A DNA stretch of 64,000 bases from contig MKVT01000008.1 in NCBI GenBank assembly GCA_001898935.1, forward strand, positions 310,001 to 374,000, written 5' to 3'. The notes beneath the pieces are model-generated. The model was not told the origin of the DNA, did no database searches, and saw only the letters and a program-made list of their open reading frames with translations. Made by a program: the position numbers and the translations under genes. This document shows, in pieces, positions 28,717 through 38,347 of the stretch. The first letter of the stretch is position 1; every line of letters begins with the position of its first letter. Source of the stretch: Paludibacter sp. 47-17. GTDB lineage: Bacteria; Bacteroidota; Bacteroidia; Bacteroidales; Paludibacteraceae.

Positions 28717-31700
28717 ATGATTCAATTTTTCCGTACTGCCCAGCAAGTGGTATTCGCTGTGCATTCTCCCCAGCCGCTCGATGCCGCGGCAACCGAACGT
28801 TTAGTGTGGCTTTTTGGTGATGCCGAGGTAGTTCCGGTCGCTATAGTCGAAGGTAACTTTATCGGTCCGCGCCGTGAAATGATTACTCCCTGGAGTACCA
28901 ATGCCGTTGAAATCACTCAAAATATGGGGATTCGCGGCATTTTACGTATCGAAGAGTTCCGTCCGGTACCTTCTATTCCTTCGGTTCAGGGTGCCATGCA
29001 GTACGATCCTATGCTTGAGCGTATTTATCCTGTTTTGAATCAGGATTTATTTACCATCGACAAACAGCCGGAGCCTATTTTGCCGGTCGACGATATTGCC
29101 GCTTATAACGCACAGGAAGGGTTGGCATTAAGCGCCGACGAAATCGAATACCTCAACGAGGTGAGCCGTAAGGTAGGCCGTAAACTTACCGACTCGGAAG
29201 TATTCGGCTTCTCGCAGGTAAACTCGGAGCATTGCCGGCATAAAATCTTTAACGGTACTTTCGTGATCGATGGGGAAGAGAAAGAAGCATCGTTGTTTCA
29301 GTTAATACGCAAGACCTCGGAAGAAAATCCCAACCGGCTGGTGTCGGCCTATAAAGATAATGTGGCATTTAATGCAGGGCCTCAAATAGAACAGTTTGCT
29401 CCTGCTTCGGGCGACAAACCCGACTTTTTTACCACAAAACAGATTGAATCGGTCATCTCACTGAAAGCCGAAACCCATAATTTCCCTACTACCGTGGAGC
29501 CTTTCAATGGCGCCGCGACCGGCACGGGAGGCGAAATCCGCGATCGTCTCGGAGGGGGAAAAGCGAGTTTGCCCATTGCCGGAACGGCTGTATACATGAC
29601 CTCCTATCCCCGCAATAGCCCTAAAGCCTGGGAGTCGGCTATCGAAGCCCGCAAGTGGCTGTACCAGACTCCGGAGCAAATTCTTATTAAGGCTTCGAAC
29701 GGAGCTTCCGATTTTGGAAATAAATTCGGTCAGCCGCTTATTTGTGGTTCGTTGCTGACCTTCGAACACGAAGAAAACGATAAGAAATACGGGTACGATA
29801 AAGTAATTATGCTGGCCGGCGGAGTGGGCTTCGGTAATCGTAAGGATGCACTGAAAGGCACTCCCGAGGTGGGTGAGAAGGTGGTTGTGATGGGGGGCGA
29901 CAACTACCGTATCGGGATGGGCGGCGGTGCCGTATCGTCGGTAGAAACCGGACATTACGCCAATGCCGTAGAACTCAACGCGGTACAGCGTGCCAACCCT
30001 GAAATGCAGAAACGTGTGGCGAATGTAATCCGAACCCTGGCCGAATCGGACCATAACCCTATCGTGTCCATCCATGATCACGGTGCGGGAGGTCATCTCA
30101 ACTGCCTCTCGGAATTGGTGGAGACTACCGGTGGCAAAATTGAAGTGGATAAGCTGCCCGTGGGTGATCCTACGTTGAGCGCCAAGGAGATTGTGGGCAA
30201 CGAAAGCCAGGAACGCATGGGTTTATTGATGAAAGAAGACGACCTGGCGCTGGTGCAACGTATTGCCGAACGCGAACGGGCTCCGATGTACGTGGTAGGC
30301 GAAACTACCGGCGATATGGAATTTGTATTCGAACAGGCCGACGGGCAAAAGCCCATCGATCTGCGTCTGGATTATATGTTTGGCAAGCCGCCCAAAACGA
30401 TCATTACCGATACTACGCTTGATGAGCAGTTTGCTCCGGTTGAAATCACTGAAGATCTGCTGCAGACTTACCTCGAAAATGTATTGCAGGTAGAGTCGGT
30501 TGCGTGTAAGGACTGGTTGACCAACAAGGTCGACCGTTCGATTACCGGAAAAATTGCCCGTCAGCAATGTGCCGGCGAAATACAACTGCCGCTGAACGAC
30601 CTGGGTGTGGTAGCATTGGATTACCGCGGACAGGCGGGAATTGCCACTTCCATCGGACATGCGCCGCTGGCTGCATTGGCCGATCCGGCGGCCGGATCGG
30701 TACTGGCTGTTGCCGAAGCTCTTACCAACCTGGTGTGGGCTCCGCTGAAAGACGGGATGGAAACGATTTCGCTCAGTGCCAACTGGATGTGGCCCAGCAA
30801 GAATCCGGGCGAAGATGCCCGCCTCTATAAGGCGGTGGAAGCCTGCAGCGATTTTGCCTGCCAGCTGGGAATCAATATTCCCACCGGAAAAGATTCGTTG
30901 TCGATGACCCAGAAATACGACGACGGGAAAGTATTCTCGCCCGGAACCGTCATTATTTCCGCCGCCGCCGAAGTTACCGATGTTAAAAAAACAGTTAGCC
31001 CGGTGGTGGTCAACGATCCGAAAACAACCCTGTATTATGTCGATTTCTCGTTCGACCGGCAGAAGTTGGGCGGTTCGGTGCTGGCGCAGACCCTCAATAA
31101 AATCGGAAACGAAGTGCCCACCGTTCAAGAACCCGAATATTTCAAGGCAGCTTTCGAAGCTATCCAGGAGCTGATCGCCCACAACCTGATTTTATCCGGT
31201 CACGATATTTCCGAAGGCGGATTAATCACTGCACTGGCCGAAATGTGTTTTGCCAATGCCAAAGGAGGCTTGGCCGTCAATTTGGATCAGTTGGCAGGTA
31301 CTTCGTTAGTAACCAATTTATTTGCCGAGAATCCCGGAGTGATTATCCAGGTGAAAGACCGCAAGCCGGTCGAGAAGCTTCTGGAGGCCGCGGGTGTCGG
31401 CTATGCCAGAATAGCTGTTCCCATCGAAGAGCGCCGGTTGGAAGTTACCAAGAAAAAGGTAAGCTATACGTTCTCTATAAACGACTTACGCGATACCTGG
31501 TATCGATCGTCGTACCTGCTCGATCGTCGTCAGAGTGGCGAAGCACAGGCTTTGGCCCGTTATACCAATTATAAGCAACAGCCGTTGCAATTCCAGTTCA
31601 ATCCTTCTTTTAAAGGAAAATTATCGCAATTCGGGCTGTCGCCCGATCGCCGGCCTTCGGGAATAAAAGCGGCAATCATCCGCGAGAAAGGCACCAATGG

Positions 31701-32415
31701 CGAGCGTGAAATGGCCTATGCACTTTACCTGGCCGGTTTCGATGTCAAAGATGTGCACATGACCGACCTGGCAACGGGGCGCGAGACACTCGACGATGTG
31801 AATATGATCGTATTCTGCGGCGGCTTCTCCAATTCCGATGTATTGGGTTCGGCCAAGGGCTGGGCCGGGGCTTTCCTCTACAACGAACAATCCAAAGCTA
31901 CGCTCGATCGTTATTACCAGCGTCAGGATACGCTGAGTCTAGGTATCTGTAACGGATGCCAGCTGATGGTGGAACTCGGTCTCCTGACCTCCGGCCACGA
32001 ACAGCAACCCCGCATGCTGCACAACGACTCGCATAAGTTTGAATCAGGCTTTGTGGGATTGACCATACCGGTGAATAACTCGGTGATGTTTGGCTCGCTT
32101 TCGGGCAGCAAGTTGGGGGTTTGGGTGGCCCATGGCGAAGGAAAATTCTCGTTGCCTTACGACGAAAGCAAGTATGCGATAATCGCCAAATACAGCTACG
32201 AAGGATATCCGGCCAACCCGAATGGTTCGGATTACAATACTGCTGGTATCGCCTCGGCCGATGGGCGTCATCTGGCAATGATGCCTCATCTGGAGCGAGC
32301 CATTTTCCCCTGGCAGTGGGCGCATTACCCGGCCGGACGTAAAAACTCGGATCAGATTACTCCGTGGGTCGAAGCATTTGTGAATGCCCGTAAGTGGGTG
32401 GAACAACTCCAATAA
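28717..32415 (+). CDS. purL: Phosphoribosylformylglycinamidine synthase, large single-chain type
   Basis: Catalyses the ATP- and glutamine-dependent fourth step of purine synthesis (FGAR to FGAM). At 1232 residues it is the fused type found in Gammaproteobacteria and Bacteroidota: N-terminal domain, linker (FGFSQVNSEHCRHKIFNG), two AIRS-like synthetase halves (from about 250 and 640), and a C-terminal class I glutaminase with the nucleophile in LGICNGCQLM and the His/Glu pair in HGEGKF. The start is the ATG at 28717; an in-frame TTG at 28684 lies within the promoter. Confidence 0.97.
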   Translation: MIQFFRTAQQVVFAVHSPQPLDAAATERLVWLFGDAEVVPVAIVEGNFIGPRREMITPWSTNAVEITQNMGIRGILRIEEFRPVPSIPSVQGAMQYDPMLERIYPVLNQDLFTIDKQPEPILPVDDIAAYNAQEGLALSADEIEYLNEVSRKVGRKLTDSEVFGFSQVNSEHCRHKIFNGTFVIDGEEKEASLFQLIRKTSEENPNRLVSAYKDNVAFNAGPQIEQFAPASGDKPDFFTTKQIESVISLKAETHNFPTTVEPFNGAATGTGGEIRDRLGGGKASLPIAGTAVYMTSYPRNSPKAWESAIEARKWLYQTPEQILIKASNGASDFGNKFGQPLICGSLLTFEHEENDKKYGYDKVIMLAGGVGFGNRKDALKGTPEVGEKVVVMGGDNYRIGMGGGAVSSVETGHYANAVELNAVQRANPEMQKRVANVIRTLAESDHNPIVSIHDHGAGGHLNCLSELVETTGGKIEVDKLPVGDPTLSAKEIVGNESQERMGLLMKEDDLALVQRIAERERAPMYVVGETTGDMEFVFEQADGQKPIDLRLDYMFGKPPKTIITDTTLDEQFAPVEITEDLLQTYLENVLQVESVACKDWLTNKVDRSITGKIARQQCAGEIQLPLNDLGVVALDYRGQAGIATSIGHAPLAALADPAAGSVLAVAEALTNLVWAPLKDGMETISLSANWMWPSKNPGEDARLYKAVEACSDFACQLGINIPTGKDSLSMTQKYDDGKVFSPGTVIISAAAEVTDVKKTVSPVVVNDPKTTLYYVDFSFDRQKLGGSVLAQTLNKIGNEVPTVQEPEYFKAAFEAIQELIAHNLILSGHDISEGGLITALAEMCFANAKGGLAVNLDQLAGTSLVTNLFAENPGVIIQVKDRKPVEKLLEAAGVGYARIAVPIEERRLEVTKKKVSYTFSINDLRDTWYRSSYLLDRRQSGEAQALARYTNYKQQPLQFQFNPSFKGKLSQFGLSPDRRPSGIKAAIIREKGTNGEREMAYALYLAGFDVKDVHMTDLATGRETLDDVNMIVFCGGFSNSDVLGSAKGWAGAFLYNEQSKATLDRYYQRQDTLSLGICNGCQLMVELGLLTSGHEQQPRMLHNDSHKFESGFVGLTIPVNNSVMFGSLSGSKLGVWVAHGEGKFSLPYDESKYAIIAKYSYEGYPANPNGSDYNTAGIASADGRHLAMMPHLERAIFPWQWAHYPAGRKNSDQITPWVEAFVNARKWVEQLQ

Positions 32416-32489
32416 ATAAAGAGCGCCGCTGAAGGGCTGTGATCGTTAGCGCGGTTCAGTTCTCTCCGGTTAGGAAGCGAACATCAAAT

Positions 32490-33575
32490 ATGGCAGAAAA
32501 GACATTAGTAGAAAAATTAGAAGGATTACAACATAAATTCGAAGAAATATCGACCCTGATTACCGATCCTTCGGTGATTTCGGATCAGAAGCGCTTCGTG
32601 AAACTCAACAAGGAATACCGGGAGCTGGAGGACCTGCTGACGGCCAGAAATGCATATGAACTGGCATTGTCGCATTATGCCGAGGCAAAAGAGATTCTGA
32701 ACAGTGAATCGGATGCCGAAATGCGGGAAATGGCAAAGGCCGAACTCGACGAGTTGGAAGAGCGTATCCCGCAGATGGAAGAAGAAATCAAGCTGCTGTT
32801 GATCCCGGCCGACCCCGAAGACAATAAAAACGCGATCGTGGAAATCAGGGGAGGTACGGGAGGCGACGAAGCGGCTATTTTCGCCGGCGATTTGTTTAAG
32901 ATGTATACCCGTTATTGCGAGTCGAAAGGCTGGAAGGTGGAGGTTACCAATGTGTCGGAAGGAACTTCGGGAGGTTTTAAAGAAATCATTTTCACCGTTT
33001 CGGGCGATAAAGTGTATGGTACCTTGAAATATGAATCGGGGGTGCACCGGGTACAACGGGTACCTCAAACCGAGACTCAGGGACGGGTACATACTTCGGC
33101 TGCTACGGTGGCTGTTTTGCCCGAAGCCGAAGAGTTCGATATCGAACTGAAAGAGTCGGACGTTCGGGTGGATACGTTTTGCTCGTCGGGTGCAGGCGGT
33201 CAGTCGGTAAACACTACCTATTCGGCCATACGCCTGGTGCATATTCCTACGGGAATCACGGTGCAATGCCAGGACGAAAAGTCGCAGCACAAGAACAAGG
33301 CAAAGGCGATGATTGAACTTCGGTCGCGTATTTACGCCATTGAGCATCAGAAGTACTTAGACGAGATCGGATCAAAACGTAAAACCATGGTTTCTACCGG
33401 CGACCGCTCGGCAAAGATTCGTACGTACAACTATCCGCAGGGCCGAATTACGGATCACCGCATCAATTTTACGATTTACAACCTGGCCGCTTTTATGAAC
33501 GGCGATGTCCAGTCGGTAATCGACCAGCTGATTGTAGCCGAAAATGCCGAACGTTTAAAAGAAAGTGAAATATAA
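32490..33575 (+). CDS. prfA: Peptide chain release factor 1
   Basis: RF1 reads UAA and UAG and triggers peptide release. The 361-residue protein has the GGQ motif in [15 protein letters not shown] and ends with the expected C-terminal region. The stop-codon recognition segment is [13 protein letters not shown], i.e. PQT where E. coli has PAT; RF1-specific context is otherwise kept. The ATG at 32490 is used; an upstream extension of 17 codons has no conserved sequence. pyrF follows after 4 bp. Confidence 0.96.
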   Translation: MAEKTLVEKLEGLQHKFEEISTLITDPSVISDQKRFVKLNKEYRELEDLLTARNAYELALSHYAEAKEILNSESDAEMREMAKAELDELEERIPQMEEEIKLLLIPADPEDNKNAIVEIRGGTGGDEAAIFAGDLFKMYTRYCESKGWKVEVTNVSEGTSGGFKEIIFTVSGDKVYGTLKYESGVHRVQRVPQTETQGRVHTSAATVAVLPEAEEFDIELKESDVRVDTFCSSGAGGQSVNTTYSAIRLVHIPTGITVQCQDEKSQHKNKAKAMIELRSRIYAIEHQKYLDEIGSKRKTMVSTGDRSAKIRTYNYPQGRITDHRINFTIYNLAAFMNGDVQSVIDQLIVAENAERLKESEI

Positions 33576-33579
33576 CAAC

Positions 33580-34410
33580 ATGAACAGAAAACAACTTTTT
33601 GAAAATATTCAACGCAAGCGATCGTTTCTTTGTGTCGGACTCGATACCGATCTGCAAAAAATTCCCGAGTTTCTTTTCGACGAAAGTCAGGACACGGTTT
33701 TTGAGTTTAATAAGGCCATTATCGATGCCACTGCCGATTTGTGCGTAGCGTACAAGCCTAACCTGGCTTTTTACGAAAGTCAAGGCCTGCCGGGCTGGGA
33801 AGCGCTGGAGCGCACGGTGGATTATATTCGCGAGAATTATCCCGATCAATTTATTATTGCCGATGCCAAACGCGGAGATATTGGGAATACGTCGGCCATG
33901 TATGCCCGTACTTTTTTCGGGAATATGGAGTTTGATGCGGTAACCGTAGCACCCTATATGGGCGAAGACTCGGTATTGCCGTTTCTTACGTACGAGGATA
34001 AATGGGTGATATTGCTGGCGTTGACATCGAACAAAGGAGCGTTTGATTTTCAGCTTACAAGCGACGATAAAGGGGAGAAACTGTACGAAAAAGTACTCAA
34101 AACTTCACAAAAATGGGGTACGGGCGATAACCTGATGTATGTAGTAGGAGCCACCAAGGCCGAAATGCTCGCAGGTATCCGTACGCTTGTTCCCGATCAC
34201 TTTTTATTGGTGCCGGGTGTAGGCGCCCAGGGCGGTAGCCTGGAAGAAGTGGCCCGTTATGGGATGAACAGTCGGTGCGGGTTGCTGGTGAATTCGTCGC
34301 GTCAGATTATATATGCTTCATCGGGAACCGACTTTGCCGGAGCAGCAAGGGTAGAAGCCCGGAAGGTTCAGCAGGAAATGGATGAGCTGTTGAAAAGATC
34401 GGGTTTGTAA
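33580..34410 (+). CDS. pyrF: Orotidine 5'-phosphate decarboxylase, type 2
   Basis: Makes UMP from OMP in pyrimidine synthesis. The 276-residue length and the active-site motif [20 protein letters not shown] place it in the type 2 subfamily common in Bacteroidota and Actinobacteria. The [12 protein letters not shown] opening and the C-terminal phosphate-binding region VPGVGAQGG are present. The start is the ATG at 33580, 4 bp after prfA. An inverted repeat at 34497 probably ends the transcript. Confidence 0.96.
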   Translation: MNRKQLFENIQRKRSFLCVGLDTDLQKIPEFLFDESQDTVFEFNKAIIDATADLCVAYKPNLAFYESQGLPGWEALERTVDYIRENYPDQFIIADAKRGDIGNTSAMYARTFFGNMEFDAVTVAPYMGEDSVLPFLTYEDKWVILLALTSNKGAFDFQLTSDDKGEKLYEKVLKTSQKWGTGDNLMYVVGATKAEMLAGIRTLVPDHFLLVPGVGAQGGSLEEVARYGMNSRCGLLVNSSRQIIYASSGTDFAGAARVEARKVQQEMDELLKRSGL

Positions 34411-34496
34411 GATTTTTATGAATTGAAGTGTAAACAAAGTAGGTTTTTTACGTTTTGATACCCTTTTTGTTTACCGGTTAACCTTCGGAAGGGAGT

Positions 34497-34539
34497 AAAA
34501 AACTGTATTTTTGCATTCAGTGAAAATACAGTTTTTTTT
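34497..34539 (+). promoter_or_regulatory. Inverted repeat combining terminator and GH2 promoter
   Basis: A perfect 15-bp inverted repeat (AAAAAACTGTATTTT at 34497-34511 and AAAATACAGTTTTTT at 34523-34537, 11-nt loop) ends two bases before the GH2 ATG at 34540. The -7 element TATTTTTG (34506-34513) lies in its left arm and the expected start near 34520 lies in its loop. Read-through RNA from pyrF would fold it as a U-tailed hairpin; RNA started at the local promoter would lack the left arm and could not fold it. Confidence 0.7.
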
Positions 34540-37035
34540 ATGATGAGCATTATACTCCGGCTTGTAATCGTATTTGGTTTAGTACTTCCTTTGGCAGCGC
34601 CGGCCCAGGGGCGGCAGGTAATCGGTTTTAATTCCGGTTGGAAGTTTCTGAATCAGGACGTCGCTCCAGCTTTTCAACCCGGTTATGATGATAGTAGATG
34701 GCGGAGTTTGAACCTGCCGCACGATTGGAGCATCGAATCCGATTTTAGCGAACATTATCCGGCCACGCCCGGCGGAGGTGCATTGCCCGGTGGTGTAGGG
34801 TGGTACCGGAAAACGTTTGATTGCCCCAAAGGCAAGTACAGCCAGGTTTTTATCGATTTCGACGGCGTGTACCGCAACAGCGAAGTATGGATAAACGGTC
34901 ATTACCTTGGAAAGCGGCCGTTTGGCTATATTGGTTTTCGGTATTGTTTGACTCCCTATTTAAAATTTGAAGGTGCTAATGTGTTGGCGGTGAGGGTCGA
35001 TAATTCCATGCAGCCCAATTCGCGCTGGTATTCGGGTTCGGGTATTTACCGCAATGTGTGGTTGGTAACCACCAATGATGTTCATGTGGCGCATTGGGGT
35101 ACGTATGTTACAACGCCGGAAGTGTCGGCGGAAAAAGCCTTGCTGAAGGTCGAGACCAGGCTGGAAAACCGGTCGGCAGAAGACCGGACCGTGGAAGTGA
35201 GGCAGCGATTGCTGGATGCGAAAAGGAAGGTGGTGGCGGGAGCACGTGAGTTTGCGAGGGTGAAAGAAGGGGATATCCTGGCGGTAACACAGCAATTGAA
35301 GCTTACCGCTCCGCACCTGTGGTCGGTCGACGATCCGGCGATGTACAGGCTGGAGACTTTGGTCTACGAATCGGGTCGCTTGATGGATAGTTATATCACC
35401 GAGCTTGGTTTGCGCTGGTTTACGTTTGATGCCGGACGGGGTTTTTCTCTTAACGGGAAGCCGATCAAAATCAACGGAGTGTGTATGCATCACGATCTGG
35501 GAGCGTTGGGGGCTGCTATCAACACGAGGGCGCTGGAGCGGCAGTTGGAGTTGTTGAAGGCGATGGGAGTGAATGGGATCCGGACGGCACATAATCCGCC
35601 GGCGCCGGAATTACTTCAATTGTGCGATAGGATGGGCTTTATTGTTCAGGATGAAGCGTTTGATGTGTGGCGTAAAGGCAAATCGGCTTTTGATTACTCA
35701 CTCGATTTTCCCGGATGGTTCGAGCGCGATTTATCGGATCTGGTGTTACGCGACCGGAACCACCCTTCGGTATTTATGTGGAGTATAGGTAACGAGGTTC
35801 AGGAGCAATGGCTCGACGAGCAACGTGATACCTTGAGTTTGAAGGAAGCGAATGTAATGCTGAATGTTACGCGTACGATCAATCCTGAGGAGTACAAGGG
35901 GGGCCGGGCTTCGGTGAATGCACTGATTACCAAACGCCTGTCCGAGATTGTGAAGCGCTTGGATCCGACCCGTCCGGTGACGGCCGGGAGTAATGAAACG
36001 CGTGATATCAACTTTCTGTTTCAATCGGATGCATTGGATCTGATTGGATTTAATTACCATGAACAGGAGTATGCCGGTGTGCCCGGACGTTTTCCGGGTA
36101 AGCCGTTTATTGTCACCGAGTCGGTTTCGTCGCTTCATACACGTGGCTACTACGTACAGCCCTCGGATAGCATGGTGATTGCACCCAGGCGTTGGGATAT
36201 CCCGTATTCCGATCCGTCGCAGCAATGTTCGTCGTACGACAACAGTCATGTACCCTGGGGATCGACTCATGCCCGTACGCTCCGGATTGTGGAGCAATAT
36301 CCGCATATTGCCGGCCAATACATCTGGACCGGGTTCGATTATCTGGGTGAACCAACGCCTTACTGGTGGCCTTCGCGCAGTTCGTATTTCGGGTTGGTCG
36401 ACCTTGCCGGGTTTCCGAAGGATAGTTATTATTTGTACCAAAGTCAATGGACTCACCGGCCGATGTTACATGTTTTTCCGCACTGGAATTGGCAGGCGGG
36501 CGATACCATCGATGTATGGGCCTATTACAACCAGGCCGATGCAGTGGAACTTTTCCTGAACGACCGGTCGCTGGGACGCAAATCGAAAGGAGAGGCCATG
36601 CAGGTAGTGTGGAGGGTGCCTTTCGAATCCGGCACAATCAAGGCTATTAGTTTTAAAGAAGGGACGCCAGTGCTGGTTCAGGAGCGAAAAACCGCCGGAC
36701 AACCCGTGGCAATAAGGGCTGTTCCCGACCGTAACCGGTTGAAAGCCGACGGAAAGGATCTTTCGTTTGTTACCGTCGAATTGGTAGATGCCGATGGGAA
36801 TGCCTGTCCGCTGGCCACTAATCTGGTTCGTTTCTCGGTTGAAGGCGAAGGTTTTATTGCCGGTTCCGATAATGGAAATCAGAACGATCACCATTCGTTG
36901 AGCAAACCGCAGCGGAACTTGTTCTATGGGAAATGCATGGCGATTGTACAGAACAAGGGGAAAAAGGGTTTGTTGAAAGTAAAGGTGGAAGTGGACGGTT
37001 TACCGGCTGTAGTCGTAAAGTTAAAGGTAGGTTGA
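34540..37035 (+). CDS. Glycoside hydrolase family 2 (beta-galactosidase-like), secreted
   Basis: A retaining glycosidase predicted to reach the periplasm or outer membrane: N-terminal signal (LRLVIVFGLVLPLAAPAQG), sugar-binding domain (about 25-185, LPHDWSIE), immunoglobulin-like domain, TIM barrel (about 300-590) with the acid/base Glu419 in WSIGNEV and the nucleophile Glu527 in IVTESVSS, then C-terminal beta domains (DUF4982-like about 640-700 and a GH2 C5-like domain). 831 residues. It is not in a SusCD polysaccharide locus; it stands alone, with its stop codon four bases from that of the convergent HlyD gene. Substrate (galactoside versus other) is not certain. Confidence 0.92.
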   Translation: MMSIILRLVIVFGLVLPLAAPAQGRQVIGFNSGWKFLNQDVAPAFQPGYDDSRWRSLNLPHDWSIESDFSEHYPATPGGGALPGGVGWYRKTFDCPKGKYSQVFIDFDGVYRNSEVWINGHYLGKRPFGYIGFRYCLTPYLKFEGANVLAVRVDNSMQPNSRWYSGSGIYRNVWLVTTNDVHVAHWGTYVTTPEVSAEKALLKVETRLENRSAEDRTVEVRQRLLDAKRKVVAGAREFARVKEGDILAVTQQLKLTAPHLWSVDDPAMYRLETLVYESGRLMDSYITELGLRWFTFDAGRGFSLNGKPIKINGVCMHHDLGALGAAINTRALERQLELLKAMGVNGIRTAHNPPAPELLQLCDRMGFIVQDEAFDVWRKGKSAFDYSLDFPGWFERDLSDLVLRDRNHPSVFMWSIGNEVQEQWLDEQRDTLSLKEANVMLNVTRTINPEEYKGGRASVNALITKRLSEIVKRLDPTRPVTAGSNETRDINFLFQSDALDLIGFNYHEQEYAGVPGRFPGKPFIVTESVSSLHTRGYYVQPSDSMVIAPRRWDIPYSDPSQQCSSYDNSHVPWGSTHARTLRIVEQYPHIAGQYIWTGFDYLGEPTPYWWPSRSSYFGLVDLAGFPKDSYYLYQSQWTHRPMLHVFPHWNWQAGDTIDVWAYYNQADAVELFLNDRSLGRKSKGEAMQVVWRVPFESGTIKAISFKEGTPVLVQERKTAGQPVAIRAVPDRNRLKADGKDLSFVTVELVDADGNACPLATNLVRFSVEGEGFIAGSDNGNQNDHHSLSKPQRNLFYGKCMAIVQNKGKKGLLKVKVEVDGLPAVVVKLKVG

Positions 37036-37039
37036 TCCC

Positions 37040-38347
37040 TTAGTGCAACACCTTGGACCGGTTTACTAAATAGTTGACAGGCGACAGGAGGCGGGCCATC
37101 AGGCTTCGTTTGTTGGTAATGATTTCGGCCCTACCGTTTAGTTCGCCCTGTAGGTGCAACTTTTTGCCGGTGGTGGTGATCAAACCCTGCTCAAATACAA
37201 TTTCGACAGCATAATACTGCTTGTCGGGCACAAGAGAGCTTTTCCCGACGCTGCCCCGAAGCATTCCGAATTCGAGATAGGGATAATCGTCGACCTTTAC
37301 CAATACGAGCTGCCCGCTTTCCACCTTTCCGGCGCCGGCTGCCGGCATCAGCATTCGACCGGTTATGGTAGAGAGGCTATCGGTTACCACAGCCATCATT
37401 TTCTGATCTTTGGCAATGTATTGCTGCTCGTTCCAGATCCCATTAAAACTGAGGGTGCCCGATGCAGGAGCTGTGAGTAAAAAGTTGTACTGCCAGTTGC
37501 TGAGTGCCGTTTCCAGTTCCATTAACGACGATTTTAATGCCGCATACAGCTGGTTTTTCTCTCGCTGCTGCTCGATCGATAATTTTTGTAACGAACCTGT
37601 AAGTTGCGACGATTCTATATTCTCGAGTGAGGCGGTGGTTTTTAGTTGTTCCAATTCGTTCTGCCGGCTTAAAAGCAATTGTTCGGCCTGTTCCAGCTCC
37701 GACTCGGCCAGTACTTTTTGATCGTACAGCTGTTTGTCGCGTAAATAAACCGATCGTGCAATCTCAACTTCCTTTTCTTTGTTCGCGATCTGACTCCATA
37801 CAATCTTGCGGTAATCGCCACGGTTTTTCAACTGCTGGCTAATGATACTTTGTTCTTTTTCCGACAGGTTCAGTTGCAGGAAATTGCGGTAGGCTATCGC
37901 ATTGTTTACAAATTGCGAATAAGCCGGCTGCATGGTGCCCAACTCAAAGCGTTCGTTCAGCAATTGTTCCGGATAACTTACTTTGTTTTCTTCAAAAACA
38001 GTCTCCTGCAACAACGAACGTATGCGCAGCACATCCTGAGTGTTGGCCGGATTGTCGATAACAGCCAGTGCGTCGCCCTTCGCCACATACTCCTGGTCGG
38101 AACAGAAGAGCTGACTCAACATTCCTTCCGACCGTGCCACTACCCATACCGGAGGCGAACTGCTGCTGATGGAAACGGTTCCTTCGACCCGGTCGGGGTA
38201 GATAAAGAAAAAGCCGGCTATAAGGACTGAAAGCACGATCAGGCCGATGAGCATAATGCCGTAGCGAATAAGGGCATGCGGCGGACGACTCAATATTTCC
38301 TGAACCTCGTGGCTTCGTAGGTGTAGTTGATCTGCTTTTTTACTCAT
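37040..38347 (-). CDS. HlyD-family membrane fusion protein of peptide exporter
   Basis: Periplasmic adaptor that links an inner-membrane ABC exporter to an outer-membrane channel. The 435-residue protein has a short cytoplasmic N terminus, one transmembrane segment (about 28-50, YGIMLIGLIVLSVLIAGFFF), a barrel-sandwich start (VEGTVSIS, VAKGDALAVID), a long coiled-coil (about 110-300, Gln/Glu/Leu-rich) and a C-terminal beta domain (YYAVEIVFEQGL). Its start overlaps the end of the C39 exporter gene by 4 bp (ATGA). No TolC-like gene is nearby; a shared outer-membrane channel elsewhere is assumed. Confidence 0.92.
   Translation of the reverse strand: MSKKADQLHLRSHEVQEILSRPPHALIRYGIMLIGLIVLSVLIAGFFFIYPDRVEGTVSISSSSPPVWVVARSEGMLSQLFCSDQEYVAKGDALAVIDNPANTQDVLRIRSLLQETVFEENKVSYPEQLLNERFELGTMQPAYSQFVNNAIAYRNFLQLNLSEKEQSIISQQLKNRGDYRKIVWSQIANKEKEVEIARSVYLRDKQLYDQKVLAESELEQAEQLLLSRQNELEQLKTTASLENIESSQLTGSLQKLSIEQQREKNQLYAALKSSLMELETALSNWQYNFLLTAPASGTLSFNGIWNEQQYIAKDQKMMAVVTDSLSTITGRMLMPAAGAGKVESGQLVLVKVDDYPYLEFGMLRGSVGKSSLVPDKQYYAVEIVFEQGLITTTGKKLHLQGELNGRAEIITNKRSLMARLLSPVNYLVNRSKVLH

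Noticed and set aside
32416-32489. Terminator or regulatory hairpin between purL and prfA
   Set aside because: Only short interrupted complementarity (CTGAA/TTCAG) was found; not above chance.
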